From assembly GCF_000055945.1 (NCBI RefSeq), contig NC_008011.1, positions 124,001 through 188,000 on the forward strand: a stretch of 64,000 bases of DNA. The letters are read 5' to 3'. Of the stretch, positions 49,721 to 58,087 are shown piece after piece. The notes beneath the pieces are model-generated. The model ran no database searches. It worked only from the letters and a program-made list of their open reading frames with translations, and was not told the origin of the DNA. This stretch comes from Lawsonia intracellularis PHE/MN1-00 (GTDB lineage Bacteria; Desulfobacterota; Desulfovibrionia; Desulfovibrionales; Desulfovibrionaceae). The position numbers and the translations under genes are program-made. Position 1 is the stretch's first letter, and each line of letters begins with the position of its first letter.

Positions 49721-50680
49721 ATGAAATATGTTGTTTGTCTTTTATGTGTGATATTATTTTATTATTTCTGTAGTGCAGGGACACTATATGATCTATGGGG
49801 TCCTTCACTGTATTCTTCTTTCCCTTCTGATAGTCGAAATGCTCTTCCTAATGATGCATCAATCCCTAAAAATTATATTCCTATATGCTCACTACCACCC
49901 CTTTTAAATACAATTGGCACAATCCGTAGAGTTGACGTACCAGGTGATAAAAAAGTTGTAGCTTTAACTTTTGATATGTGTGAACTTGCTACAAAAACAA
50001 CAGGTTATGATACAGCTATCATCAATTTTTTGCGTTTACATCAAATCCCAGCTACATTGTTTCTTGGGGGTAAATGGATGAGAACCCATTCTGAAAGAGC
50101 TATGCAGCTTATTGCTGATCCTCTTTTTGAAATCGGTAATCATGCATGGACTCATGGTAATTTTGGGATTATGAGTGAAGCAAAGATGAAAGAACAAGTA
50201 TTATGGACACAGGCACAATATGAAATTTTAAGAAAACAAGTTATTGAGCGCATCAAATTAAAAAATTTTCTACTACCTACTATCCCTGAGTGTATGCAAT
50301 TATTTCGTCTACCATACGGAAGATGTACAGGGCAGGCCTTAAAATTACTTGCAGAACTAGGGTTTTATGTTATCCAATGGGATGTTGTTGCTGAAGTTCA
50401 TAACAATAATAGTATACAGGGATTAGAGCAGTATGTTGTCAAAAATGTAAAAAGTGGTTCAATTATTTTATTTCATGCTAACTGTGTTCCTATTGGTTCT
50501 GCTGAGTTACTTAAAAAAACTGTAGAATTATTGAAACGTCAAGGATACCAGTTTGTTACTGTAAGCACTTTGCTTACAATGGGTAAGCCTCAATATACAA
50601 TGGATGGTTATTTCACATCGCCTGGAGATAACCTTTCATTAGATACAAAATTTGGCATTGATGGAACAGGATTAAAGTAA
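49721..50680 (+). CDS. Polysaccharide deacetylase (NodB homology domain)
   Basis: A 319-residue exported protein with a signal peptide (about 1-20; LCVILFYYFCSAG). The NodB-homology domain has the metal/catalytic motif ALTFDMCE (a variant of TFDDG seen in one subgroup), and the zinc ligands in GNHAWTHGNF. FRLPYGRCTG and IQWDVVAE correspond to motifs 3 and 4, and SGSIILFHAN to motif 5. It probably removes acetyl groups from peptidoglycan or a capsule-like polymer, which could help escape host detection. The TFDMC variant lacks the second Asp of TFDD, so activity should be checked. Confidence 0.88.
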   Translation: MKYVVCLLCVILFYYFCSAGTLYDLWGPSLYSSFPSDSRNALPNDASIPKNYIPICSLPPLLNTIGTIRRVDVPGDKKVVALTFDMCELATKTTGYDTAIINFLRLHQIPATLFLGGKWMRTHSERAMQLIADPLFEIGNHAWTHGNFGIMSEAKMKEQVLWTQAQYEILRKQVIERIKLKNFLLPTIPECMQLFRLPYGRCTGQALKLLAELGFYVIQWDVVAEVHNNNSIQGLEQYVVKNVKSGSIILFHANCVPIGSAELLKKTVELLKRQGYQFVTVSTLLTMGKPQYTMDGYFTSPGDNLSLDTKFGIDGTGLK

Positions 50681-51116
50681 TATTCTTTAACATAGCTAAT
50701 AAGGTACAAGTTAAAATTTGTTTATCCTTTTATTAAGAGAAAAAATAGTATTGCTTAAATGCATTGGCAGTTTTTTTGTTCTAGCGATATTCTAAAGTTA
50801 GATTGAATTTTCTACTTTATATATTATTACAGTAAGTTAGATATATAAAGTTTTTCGTTTTAGTTGTTAAACTTGAATTGCTTTTTATTATAGGCTTAAT
50901 TTTTAACTAAATTATAAATGTAAGTACAAATACTAAGACTCTGCTATAATAATATATAAAATCTTTATCAGAGTAGTACCTTAGTATATATCTATATATT
51001 ATCATTCTTTATTTTTCAATCTATTCATTTATTTTTCCTTTTTATTTATAATACAACAATAAAAAAGCTGAGTTATATTATCTATAATTATTTTTTTTAA
51101 TTATTAGGAAATAAAA
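50681..51116. promoter_or_regulatory. Gap upstream of the nrdD remnant
   Basis: About 435 AT-rich bases. The old nrdD promoter would have been here, and TTAGGAAATAAAA still precedes the relic ATG at 51117. I did not recognise an NrdR box or a hairpin. Confidence 0.35.
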
Positions 51117-52859
51117 ATGATTACATATTAAAAAAAGAGACGATAGAATTATTCCTTTTATTGTTGATAAAATTATTCAATCTACTTTTAGACAACACAT
51201 CTTTATCAGAAACACATGGATGATTATATCTATATATAATTTAATAAGAATCATTTTAGGGGATATTGAGACTATGTTTCTTAGTAATACTTACTTAGAG
51301 GTTGAAGCATTACAGAATATCATAGAAAACTTCTTATAGAAGAAGGACTTTAATTTTTACTTGATACGTATAAACAGTATCATAATAAGCGTACATAAAC
51401 ACGTAAAAGAAAAAGTTACTTTATACACCTTATGTATGATTTTACATTTAAAGATGTTAAGCATAGTGAGCTTAAATATGAAAATGCTAATTTCAGTACA
51501 GATACAACAATAGATATTATGTTGAAGCCAGTAGTGAAATGCTAAAAATTTTTATGAGTTGTATGTATTTAAAACACAATATAGTATTGCTTATACCAAA
51601 GATGATATCCATATTCATGAGTTAGATTGTTTAACTTTAACAAATGTTGTTAGATAGATATAAAAAAACTTTTTTCTAGTAATTTTAACATAGGTTATGG
51701 ATTCACTCGTGAATCAAATGAAATACGTAATTATAGTTCATTAATACATATTGTATTACAAGCTTTAAAATGATCAACATGGTGGGAAAGTATATTAAAT
51801 TTTGATTATAGGACTGGCTCTAAGAATAGCTAAGACGTTTATAAAACAAATTTATGTAATTCTTGTAAATAATCTAGAAACTAAAGATAGTATTACTTCT
51901 TAAAAAGTTATGTTATTCAAAATAAGTCTATCCTTGGAGTAGATGGTCTTTTTGTATATACAAACAATTAAATAATGTTAACCTACTATTTAGATAAAAA
52001 GTGTATTATTACTAATGCAATAGAATATACTGAAAAAGAAACATTCCAGGCAATGGAAGCCCTAGTTTATAATTTAAATACAATGCATTCTTGTGTAGGA
52101 GTCCAAATTCTTTATAGCTCCATTAGCCATGGTACAGACACAAGCTCTGAAGGGCATATGATTACTTGAAATTTTTATTTGCTATAGAGTATGAATTAGG
52201 AAATGGTGAAACTCTAATATTTCTATAAGGATTTTTGAAGTAAAAGAAGGGATTAGTTTCAATATAAAAGCTCTATATCATAATTCTAACAAATGGGGAC
52301 AGTTACATATGTGGAGGTAAGATGGAGATATTAGAAATAACTTAGAAGCATTTGAAGATATTATTAGAGCTATGAATGAAATATGAGCAGGGTATGGTTT
52401 ATTAACTATCCTGTAGATAGAGATTCCTGTTTGGGGTTATCTAATATTATTAATGATGTGTGTCCACAGTGTGGTCGTCGTGAAGTTAAAGTATTGATTT
52501 ACATATAGTAAAAATATGAAAAATTGTTTCAACACACTATAATATATATATATATTAATATAGATATTCAGAGAAAAATAAAGCCTACAGGTAGTAATAT
52601 ATATTATATAGTAAAAAATGTTCTTGTTTAATGTATTATTCTCATATGTAACAATATATTTTATGAGTTATAACTGTTGGAGAATAAATATGGAAGTAAA
52701 GCAACAGAAAAAAGTAAAAAAACTTATTGGTGAAGGTATTAAGTTTGAAAGAATTAGACGTATTACTAGTTATTTATTGGTACAGTAGATCGTTTTAACA
52801 ATGTTAAACAAGCAGAAGTAGTTGATAGAGTTAAATATTCTAAAATAACTTCTTGCTAA
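51117..52859 (+). pseudogene. nrdD: Decayed class III anaerobic ribonucleoside-triphosphate reductase
   Basis: NrdD makes deoxynucleotides without oxygen through a glycyl radical. The conserved blocks can still be read in order but in changing frames: ATP-cone KRDDRIIPF (near 51135), TKDDIHIHELDCLTLTN (near 51600), KLFSSNFNIGYGFTRESNEI (from 51667), NDQHGG (51769-51786, now shifted), AMEALVYNLNTMHSCVG (near 52051-52101), LGNGET (52196-52213), PVDRD (52410-52424), the zinc half-site CPQCGRRE (52461-52484), RRITSYL and VDRFNNVKQAE (52785-52817). Several stops and frameshifts separate them. A very AT-rich insertion of roughly 230 bases splits the C-terminal part after CPQCGRRE. The gene is clearly dead. 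The DNA between the motifs is still alignable, so the loss is not ancient. Confidence 0.9.
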
Positions 52860-52880
52860 GGTTAATAGTCCCTACAACCC

Positions 52881-52917
52881 AAAAGGTACGCATATCCACC
52901 TATCTTGCGTACCTTTT
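52881..52917 (+). terminator. Strong 12-bp hairpin between nrdD and nrdG remnants
   Basis: AAAAGGTACGCA (52881-52892) pairs perfectly with TGCGTACCTTTT (52906-52917) around a 13-base loop, and the 3' arm ends in four Ts. It lies 21 bases after the nrdD stop and 39 bases before the nrdG relic start. It fits a terminator or attenuator and is much better preserved than the genes around it. Confidence 0.65.
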
Positions 52918-52956
52918 ACTAATTTTTAACATATAGATGAATACAGTCTATTCAGA

Positions 52957-53452
52957 ATGTTAGCTCCTTCTAATATAATCAGGCTTTCAAGTCTTATTGA
53001 AGAATCTGTTGTTGATGGTCCTAGACTAAGGTATGTTATTTACACAGAGGCGTATTCATGCTGTCCAGGCTGTCATAATCATCAACCAATTTATACCAAG
53101 GAGAAAAGCTTGTTAATATTGATACAATTTTTAGTGATATTAAAAAGAAACCTCTTATACATGGTGTTACTTTTAGTGGTGGGGAACCATTTTTTCAAAG
53201 CAACTCCTTGGCGAACTTAGCAAAACAATTTAAGGTTATAGGATATCTGTTAAGTTATACTGGATTTCTTTTTGAAGAACTTCTTACAGATAATAACTAG
53301 TTATCATTTTTGAAGGTATTAGACGTAATTATTGATGGGCCTTTTGTTTTAGAAAAAAGCTAGCTATACTCCACTTTCGTGGATCTCATAGTCAACGAGT
53401 TATTGATGTCCACTCATCTCTTTTTCAGAATAAAATTATATCATGTCCTTAG
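52957..53452 (+). pseudogene. nrdG: Decayed anaerobic RNR-activating radical-SAM protein
   Basis: NrdG installs the glycyl radical on NrdD with an iron-sulfur cluster and SAM. The remnant reads IIRLSSLIEESVVDGPRLRY, then SCCPGCHN where the CxxxCxxC cluster motif should be. The first cysteine is misplaced, so the cluster site is ruined. In another frame GVTFSGGEPFFQ (53169-53204) follows, then DVIIDGPFV and HFRGSHSQRVIDVHS. At least two frameshifts and a stop interrupt it. Order and adjacency to nrdD match the normal nrdDG operon. Confidence 0.88.
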
Positions 53453-53564
53453 TGATAATAACTTATTATCTAGATTAGTTTATTAATAAACACGTAATTG
53501 TATCATATTACCTTTAAGAGCATCTTGCTCTTTCTTTATAGTTAGGCTAAGGACTCACTTGGTA

Positions 53565-53658
53565 GGAGAGGTAGCGAAGTGGCTGTAACGCGCTCGACTC
53601 GAAATCGAGTTATCGATGGTAAGTCGATACGTGGGTTCAAATCCCACCCTCTCCGCCA
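53565..53658 (+). tRNA. tRNA-Ser (anticodon CGA)
   Basis: The acceptor arms GGAGAGG and CCTCTCC pair fully, with G as discriminator and an encoded CCA (53656-53658). The anticodon stem CTCGA/TCGAG closes the loop CTCGAAA, so the anticodon is CGA (53600-53602). The long variable arm (ATCGATGGTAAGTCGAT region) is typical of serine tRNAs and is what SerS recognises. A weak hairpin (TTAGGA...TCCTAA, 53667-53692) follows. Confidence 0.96.
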
Positions 53659-54241
53659 GTATTTAATTAGGATTTCTATTTTTTATTCCTAACATATAGA
53701 AATCATTTTTTGCTATATTGATTATGATTGAAAGTTCATAAAAGTATATAATTTTTCAAGTCGCATGATAACGGGATTATTTTCCTATATTATAGTCACC
53801 TAGTAAATTTATATTAGGGTGAAGTATATTTTAATGACTAGAATTTTTGAAACTCTAATATATAGCTTATTAAGCTGTATTATTCATTAAGTCCATTTTA
53901 CTTTCTTTATAATTTTATGACTTAGTCTATACTTGAAAGATTCTTAGACTACTAACAGTTTTTATATAGAATAGTATTAGGTATAGGATTTATATAATAA
54001 GTCCTATACTGTTAACACATATATTTTTATGTAGGGAGCTTGTTGTATAAAGCAAAGAAGGAATTTTTTATAAGTATAATATATTAACACTAACCAGCTA
54101 TAATGATTGAAATTTTATTAAACTTATTTTAACAACATTTATAACATATTGAAAGTTCATACTAAATTTTGAACTTATACAATAAATTATAACTTAGTAT
54201 AAGGATGATAGATATGTTGTTTAGTTTATTATATTCTGGTT
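53659..54241. other. AT-rich gap between tRNA-Ser and the MBL-fold gene
   Basis: About 580 bases. Besides the weak hairpin directly after the tRNA, I see no coding remnant. Near its end lies AAGGATGATAGAT, a good ribosome-binding site, before an ATG at 54214 that is out of frame with the gene at 54242. Confidence 0.4.
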
Positions 54242-55129
54242 ATGGAGAAGCTAAATGTATATATATATATAGTACTTTTAATATTTTTTCCATCTATTTT
54301 ATTGGCAAAAGAGTTTGATGGGGAAAAAATTTTTTTCATGAAAAATCAGTCTCCACAACAACAAATACTTTCAATTGCACTTTTAACCAAAAACAAAAAA
54401 ATTATTATATTTGACGGTGGTACAAAAGCAGATAGTAACCATCTTTCTTCTTTTATTAATGAGCATGGAGGAAAAGTATCAGCTTGGTTTTTAACACATT
54501 TACATGATGATCACACAGGTGCACTTTCAGAAATTCTTCTTGATGATAACATAACAATCGATAATATATACTACAATTTCCCACCTCCAGAATGGGTTGA
54601 AGAGCATGAACCCATGTACTCATCGCATCTTACTATGATAGTAGAGCCTTTAAAGAAAATGGCTTATTTAAATAATCAAAAGAAGATACAAAAAGGTGAT
54701 ACATTTTCGATAGATGGTGTTACAATCACTGTTCTCAATGATTTTGATCTTTCAATAACTAGAAATGGTGTAAATAATACATCATTTGTATATGATGTAA
54801 TGATTGCAGGGAAACGTATGTTGGTTTTAGGAGACTTAGGTGAAGAAGGTGGAGAACGGCTTTTAGCTGAGTATGGAAACACATTGAAAGCAGACATTGT
54901 TCAAATGTCACACCATGGACAACGAGGTGTACAAAAAGAGGTATATACTGCAATTAGTCCTAGAATTTGTTTATGGCCAACACCATTATTTTTGTGGGAG
55001 AATGACTGTAGTTATGGTCCTAGTTCTGGGACATGGGAAATAAATAAGGTTAAAACATGGATGGAAGAGGTAGGTGTTAGAGTACACTATGTTTCTGGGT
55101 TACAAGAAGATGATATCGTTATTGAATAG
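54242..55129 (+). CDS. Exported metallo-beta-lactamase-fold hydrolase (ComEC C-terminal type)
   Basis: A 295-residue protein with a signal peptide (about 1-22; LLIFFPSILLAKE). The MBL zinc motif is THLHDDHTG; further ligands are Asp in VLGDLGEEGG and His in QMSHHGQRGV. The closest known pattern is the ComEC/Rec2-like C-terminal hydrolase, here freestanding and exported. Substrate unknown (nucleic acid or phospho-ester). The ATG at 54242 has no Shine-Dalgarno. A (TA)7 tract at 54258-54271 lies in codons 6-10. An upstream ATG at 54214 with a good Shine-Dalgarno is out of frame by one base, and one more TA unit would join it to this gene. Confidence 0.82.
   Translation: MEKLNVYIYIVLLIFFPSILLAKEFDGEKIFFMKNQSPQQQILSIALLTKNKKIIIFDGGTKADSNHLSSFINEHGGKVSAWFLTHLHDDHTGALSEILLDDNITIDNIYYNFPPPEWVEEHEPMYSSHLTMIVEPLKKMAYLNNQKKIQKGDTFSIDGVTITVLNDFDLSITRNGVNNTSFVYDVMIAGKRMLVLGDLGEEGGERLLAEYGNTLKADIVQMSHHGQRGVQKEVYTAISPRICLWPTPLFLWENDCSYGPSSGTWEINKVKTWMEEVGVRVHYVSGLQEDDIVIE
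54258..54271 (+). repeat. (TA)7 dinucleotide tract inside the MBL-fold gene
   Basis: Seven TA units lie within the signal-peptide coding region. A gain of one unit would put the gene in frame with the ATG at 54214, which has a better ribosome-binding site. Such tracts can vary by slippage. Confidence 0.6.
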
Positions 55130-55316
55130 ATTACTAGGTTATGCTAATTTGTTGAACAAGATAGGATTAGTATTCTATAGCAATAATACAGTACTGACTA
55201 TTCTTTTTAGTTAAATAACTATACTACATCTACCATAAAAAAAGACTATTTATAGGAAAGTTGATAATCTGATAAAATGAGTAGATACATTTATAGAATT
55301 AGAAAGGGGTATTTCT

Positions 55317-55631
55317 ATGCATGAAACGTTTCTTATAACACTAGGCACAATATTATATAGTCTTGCTGCATTTGGGTGTGCTATTTATTTTACATATCGT
55401 GACAAAAATACTACAGCTATTATAGGGTTCCTTGTATTAAGTTTAGGACTATTGTTGATAAACAAGTTAGCTGGGAATATTTCAGAAGTTCAGATTGGTA
55501 ACTTTACCCTTCGTGCTGAACAGGTAATAGATAACTTAGAAAATAAAGCTAATCATATAATTGATAAAATGAATGATAGTTGTGATGAAATAATAAAAAA
55601 GATAGAAAAAACTTTAGATAATAAGAAATAA
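55317..55631 (+). CDS. Small membrane protein with C-terminal amphipathic helix
   Basis: A 104-residue protein. Two membrane segments (about 7-26 and 34-50) are followed by a beta-like stretch (VQIGNFTLRAEQVID) and a 40-residue charged coiled helix (ENKANHIIDKMNDSCDEIIK). AAAGGGG at good spacing precedes the ATG. I do not recognise a family. The helix pattern, with hydrophobic residues every three to four positions, resembles the repeat protein at 47577 in style but not in sequence. Confidence 0.7.
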   Translation: MHETFLITLGTILYSLAAFGCAIYFTYRDKNTTAIIGFLVLSLGLLLINKLAGNISEVQIGNFTLRAEQVIDNLENKANHIIDKMNDSCDEIIKKIEKTLDNKK

Positions 55632-55844
55632 TAAAGTTAGCAGAGAGAATAAAAATCTATATGAAAATAGGAGATAGATAGATTACCAAATAAAATTTTT
55701 AGATAGATTATTATAGTAAGTAAAAGCAACTAGTTATGCAGTTAATCTAAAAAAATAAGAATAGTTAGACAATGTATTGATATTGTATAGAAACATTTTC
55801 ATTACTAAAAAATAACTAGTAATTTTTTAGTAAAAGTAGATGAG

Positions 55845-55864
55845 CACACACACACACACACACA
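55845..55864. repeat. (CA)10 microsatellite
   Basis: Ten CA units. It is the only such tract in the window that contains G/C, and it directly precedes a strong hairpin. The TGTGTGTGC at 55911-55919 complements its left end, so the two can pair around the hairpin. Confidence 0.8.
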
Positions 55865-55866
55865 TT

Positions 55867-55911
55867 AAGCAAGTCCCTGACGCATCGTATTATCAAGGAC
55901 TTGCTTCTTTT
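55867..55911 (+). terminator. 10-bp hairpin with T-rich tail
   Basis: AAGCAAGTCC pairs perfectly with GGACTTGCTT around a 20-base loop and is followed by CTTTT. It can terminate transcripts from the plus-strand gene at 55317. The flanking CA and TG runs could extend the structure. On the minus strand it lies just after the extended frame of the gene at 56054. Confidence 0.6.
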
Positions 55912-56053
55912 GTGTGTGCATAAACTATGTTTTTATTAACTCTATAGTACTATAAGTATCTTGCATTTTTAATAGAAGATTTTCAGTACGTTTTAGCTGC
56001 TCTGTAAGAAGATGAAGGACATTTCCCTCCACTGTGGCTTCAGAATCTACAAT

Positions 56054-56455
56054 TTATAAAAGCGATGTAAAAGTAGAGATAGATGTACAAGCATTAAAGA
56101 GGAGTCCTTTAAAATCAGTTACATTTTCTCCTTTGAGGAGCTTTTGTTCACAGGTAACAGCAAGAGAAGGAAAGTAGTAGCAACGAGTTTCACTAGGGAT
56201 ATCATCATTATCATACATAACATATGTATGTTTTGTATGGCTTTCTTGTTTTTTTGTTTCTTTATTAGGTATAGATAAATCTATATTTGAAGAAGAATCT
56301 GATAATGTTTTTACAGCTTCCTTTACTTGATGTTTTACCATTTCTAAATCTTGTGTTGCTTTATGGAGTGTAATGGTAAGTTCTGTTAGATCTGAATGAA
56401 GTTTTAATGGTATATATGTGTCGTGTTGTATAGTGTTTAATAATATATCTGGCAT
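56054..56455 (-). CDS. Hypothetical protein, possibly cut short by one stop codon
   Basis: A 133-residue protein of unknown family with a helical N-terminal half (LTELTITLHKATQDLEMVKH, then QVKEAVKTLSD). A TAA at 56054-56056 ends it, but the same frame continues protein-like for another 42 codons (IVDSEATVEGNVLHLLTEQL, then KRTENLLLKMQDTYSTIELI) to a TAG at 55925-55927. The full-length frame would give about 175 residues ending in a further amphipathic helix. This suggests a recent nonsense mutation or, less likely, readthrough. AAGGAGATAC precedes the ATG. No conserved domain is seen, and the partners are unknown. Confidence 0.65.
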   Translation of the reverse strand: MPDILLNTIQHDTYIPLKLHSDLTELTITLHKATQDLEMVKHQVKEAVKTLSDSSSNIDLSIPNKETKKQESHTKHTYVMYDNDDIPSETRCYYFPSLAVTCEQKLLKGENVTDFKGLLFNACTSISTFTSLL

Positions 56456-56717
56456 AATTGTATCTCCTTAGCATGGAAAACCTACTTATATATAAAGGTG
56501 TAAAAGCTGCCTCTCTATCAGGAGGGCCAACCGCCAAGGATAAAGATGTTCTGAGGCATCTAATATAGAAGTACCTAACCAAAGAGTAATGGATAAGTCA
56601 AGTAAGAAAAAATATAATATAGTATAAAGTTAGTTACATATAAAGAATATAAAGAAGATGTAGTTCTATTTTTTTAGATGTATTAAACAGTGCTATATTT
56701 ATTGGAAATACAAAGCA

Positions 56718-57446
56718 TTATATCTTTTTCATTATATAAAAGACATAGCTGTAATCATCTGAATTTTCTTTATATAAATCGATTTCGGATTGTATTAGTG
56801 CTATAACTTGTTGAGCTTTTTCATCATTATTATAGGTAGTCTTCATTCTTTCAAGATTTTTTTGGAGAGGAGCATAGTAATTTTCTTTCCAATTACTTTT
56901 AGGTAAAACAAAATGTCCTAAGACTTTATAGCCTGCAGATTGAATTTTTTGTAAGTTGTTCTCGATTGTATCGATTTCAGGGTAAGCTTCATTCCAAAAA
57001 TACTTACTTGCATCTGAGTATTGATCTATTAACCAGCTTATTTCAGAGCAAACAAAGTATCCGTTATTTTTTAGAAATTTTTTCCAGTCTTTTAAACCAG
57101 TTTGAAATCCTGCAATATATATTGAACCTTCTGACCAGATAAGATCAAAGCTTTCTGGCTCAAAGTCCATTTCAAACATTGACATCACTTTTGGCTTGAT
57201 ATTGTTTGTAGCTTTGCTTTCCAGTTCATTGATATATTGTTGGTTATTATCAATAGCTATTATTTCAGCATTACTAAAATGCTTAGCTAGTAAAAGAGTA
57301 CTTTCACCAACTCCACAACCAATATCAAGAATCTTTTTAGGTAAAAAGTCAGCAGGTAAAAGTTTAATAGCTTGTTGAGTACTTTCAGTACTTCCTGGAG
57401 CAAGCCTGTTTAATCCATCAAATGCTTCAAAAAGATATTTTTTCAT
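56718..57446 (-). CDS. Class I SAM-dependent methyltransferase
   Basis: A 242-residue enzyme with the Rossmann-like methyltransferase core. Motif I (SAM binding) is KILDIGCGVGESTLLLAKHF, the acidic end of strand two is IIAIDNN, and motif IV is FDLIWSEGSIYI. The C-terminal part resembles small-molecule methyltransferases rather than rRNA ones. The substrate cannot be predicted. The start codon encodes MKKYLFEAFDGLNRLAPGS; there is no clear Shine-Dalgarno. The gene stands alone, 300 bases from tRNA-Glu. Confidence 0.88.
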   Translation of the reverse strand: MKKYLFEAFDGLNRLAPGSTESTQQAIKLLPADFLPKKILDIGCGVGESTLLLAKHFSNAEIIAIDNNQQYINELESKATNNIKPKVMSMFEMDFEPESFDLIWSEGSIYIAGFQTGLKDWKKFLKNNGYFVCSEISWLIDQYSDASKYFWNEAYPEIDTIENNLQKIQSAGYKVLGHFVLPKSNWKENYYAPLQKNLERMKTTYNNDEKAQQVIALIQSEIDLYKENSDDYSYVFYIMKKI

Positions 57447-57752
57447 GCCTTAATTGTAGACAATGCTAGATTTTAAAACAATTATATTTTGAATTATTCT
57501 AATTGGAGCTCCTTTTATCATTTGTACCTATATTACTAGTCATTAGGTTACATTTGTTAGCCTACCTTTAAAACTATTTGTATTAATTATTTTTCATTGT
57601 TGTTTTAATCTTATGTTTCACATTAATTAAATAAAAAAATGTCCCCCAATTAAGGAGGACACATATACTATTTTTAAATTGTCTATAAGATAATTAATAA
57701 TACTATGGATAGATAATAACTAGATAAAAAAATGAATCAAATGAAGTAAAGG
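57447..57752. other. Gap between the methyltransferase and tRNA-Glu
   Basis: About 305 bases. A hairpin-like element TGTCCCCC / GGAGGACA with one mismatch lies at 57641-57662 (loop AATTAA). It could terminate tRNA-Glu transcription on the minus strand, although it is about 90 bases away. There is no coding remnant. Confidence 0.4.
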
Positions 57753-57829
57753 TGGCGTCCCCAAGGGGATTTGAACCCCTGTTGACGGCGTGAAAGGCCG
57801 CTGTCCTGGGCCGACTAGACGATGGGGAC
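57753..57829 (-). tRNA. tRNA-Glu (anticodon TTC)
   Basis: On the minus strand the gene reads GTCCCCATCGTCTAGTCGG to GGGGACGCCA, with a seven-pair acceptor stem, G discriminator and encoded CCA. The anticodon stem GCGGC/GCCGT closes the loop CTTTCAC, giving TTC. It closely resembles E. coli tRNA-Glu. It is a single copy in this window. Confidence 0.96.
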
Positions 57830-58087
57830 GCATCAGCAAGTTGTCTTAATACAAGCATGCTTCTACTGAACTTGCTAAATTGAGTCAAGCTTTTTTTGAT
57901 AATTCTGTGTAGCTTTTCTATATGTTATCTATTATTATAAATTAATTACAATAATTTATATAGGTTATATCTTTTTTCTTTTTTATGGTTTTTCTTGCAG
58001 TATAAGTGAAATATCTATATGGTATATAGATTGTATAGGAACATATTGTAGTTTTTACCTGATTATTTTTTATGAAGGATATCTTGC

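Noticed and set aside
51117-52859. Selenocysteine or programmed frameshifting explaining the broken nrdD frame
   Set aside because: There are many stops of all three kinds and shifts in several places, plus an insertion. This is ordinary decay.
56361-56582. 73-codon minus-strand frame overlapping the start of the gene at 56054
   Set aside because: It overlaps the better supported gene in another frame, has no ribosome-binding site and has an implausible composition.
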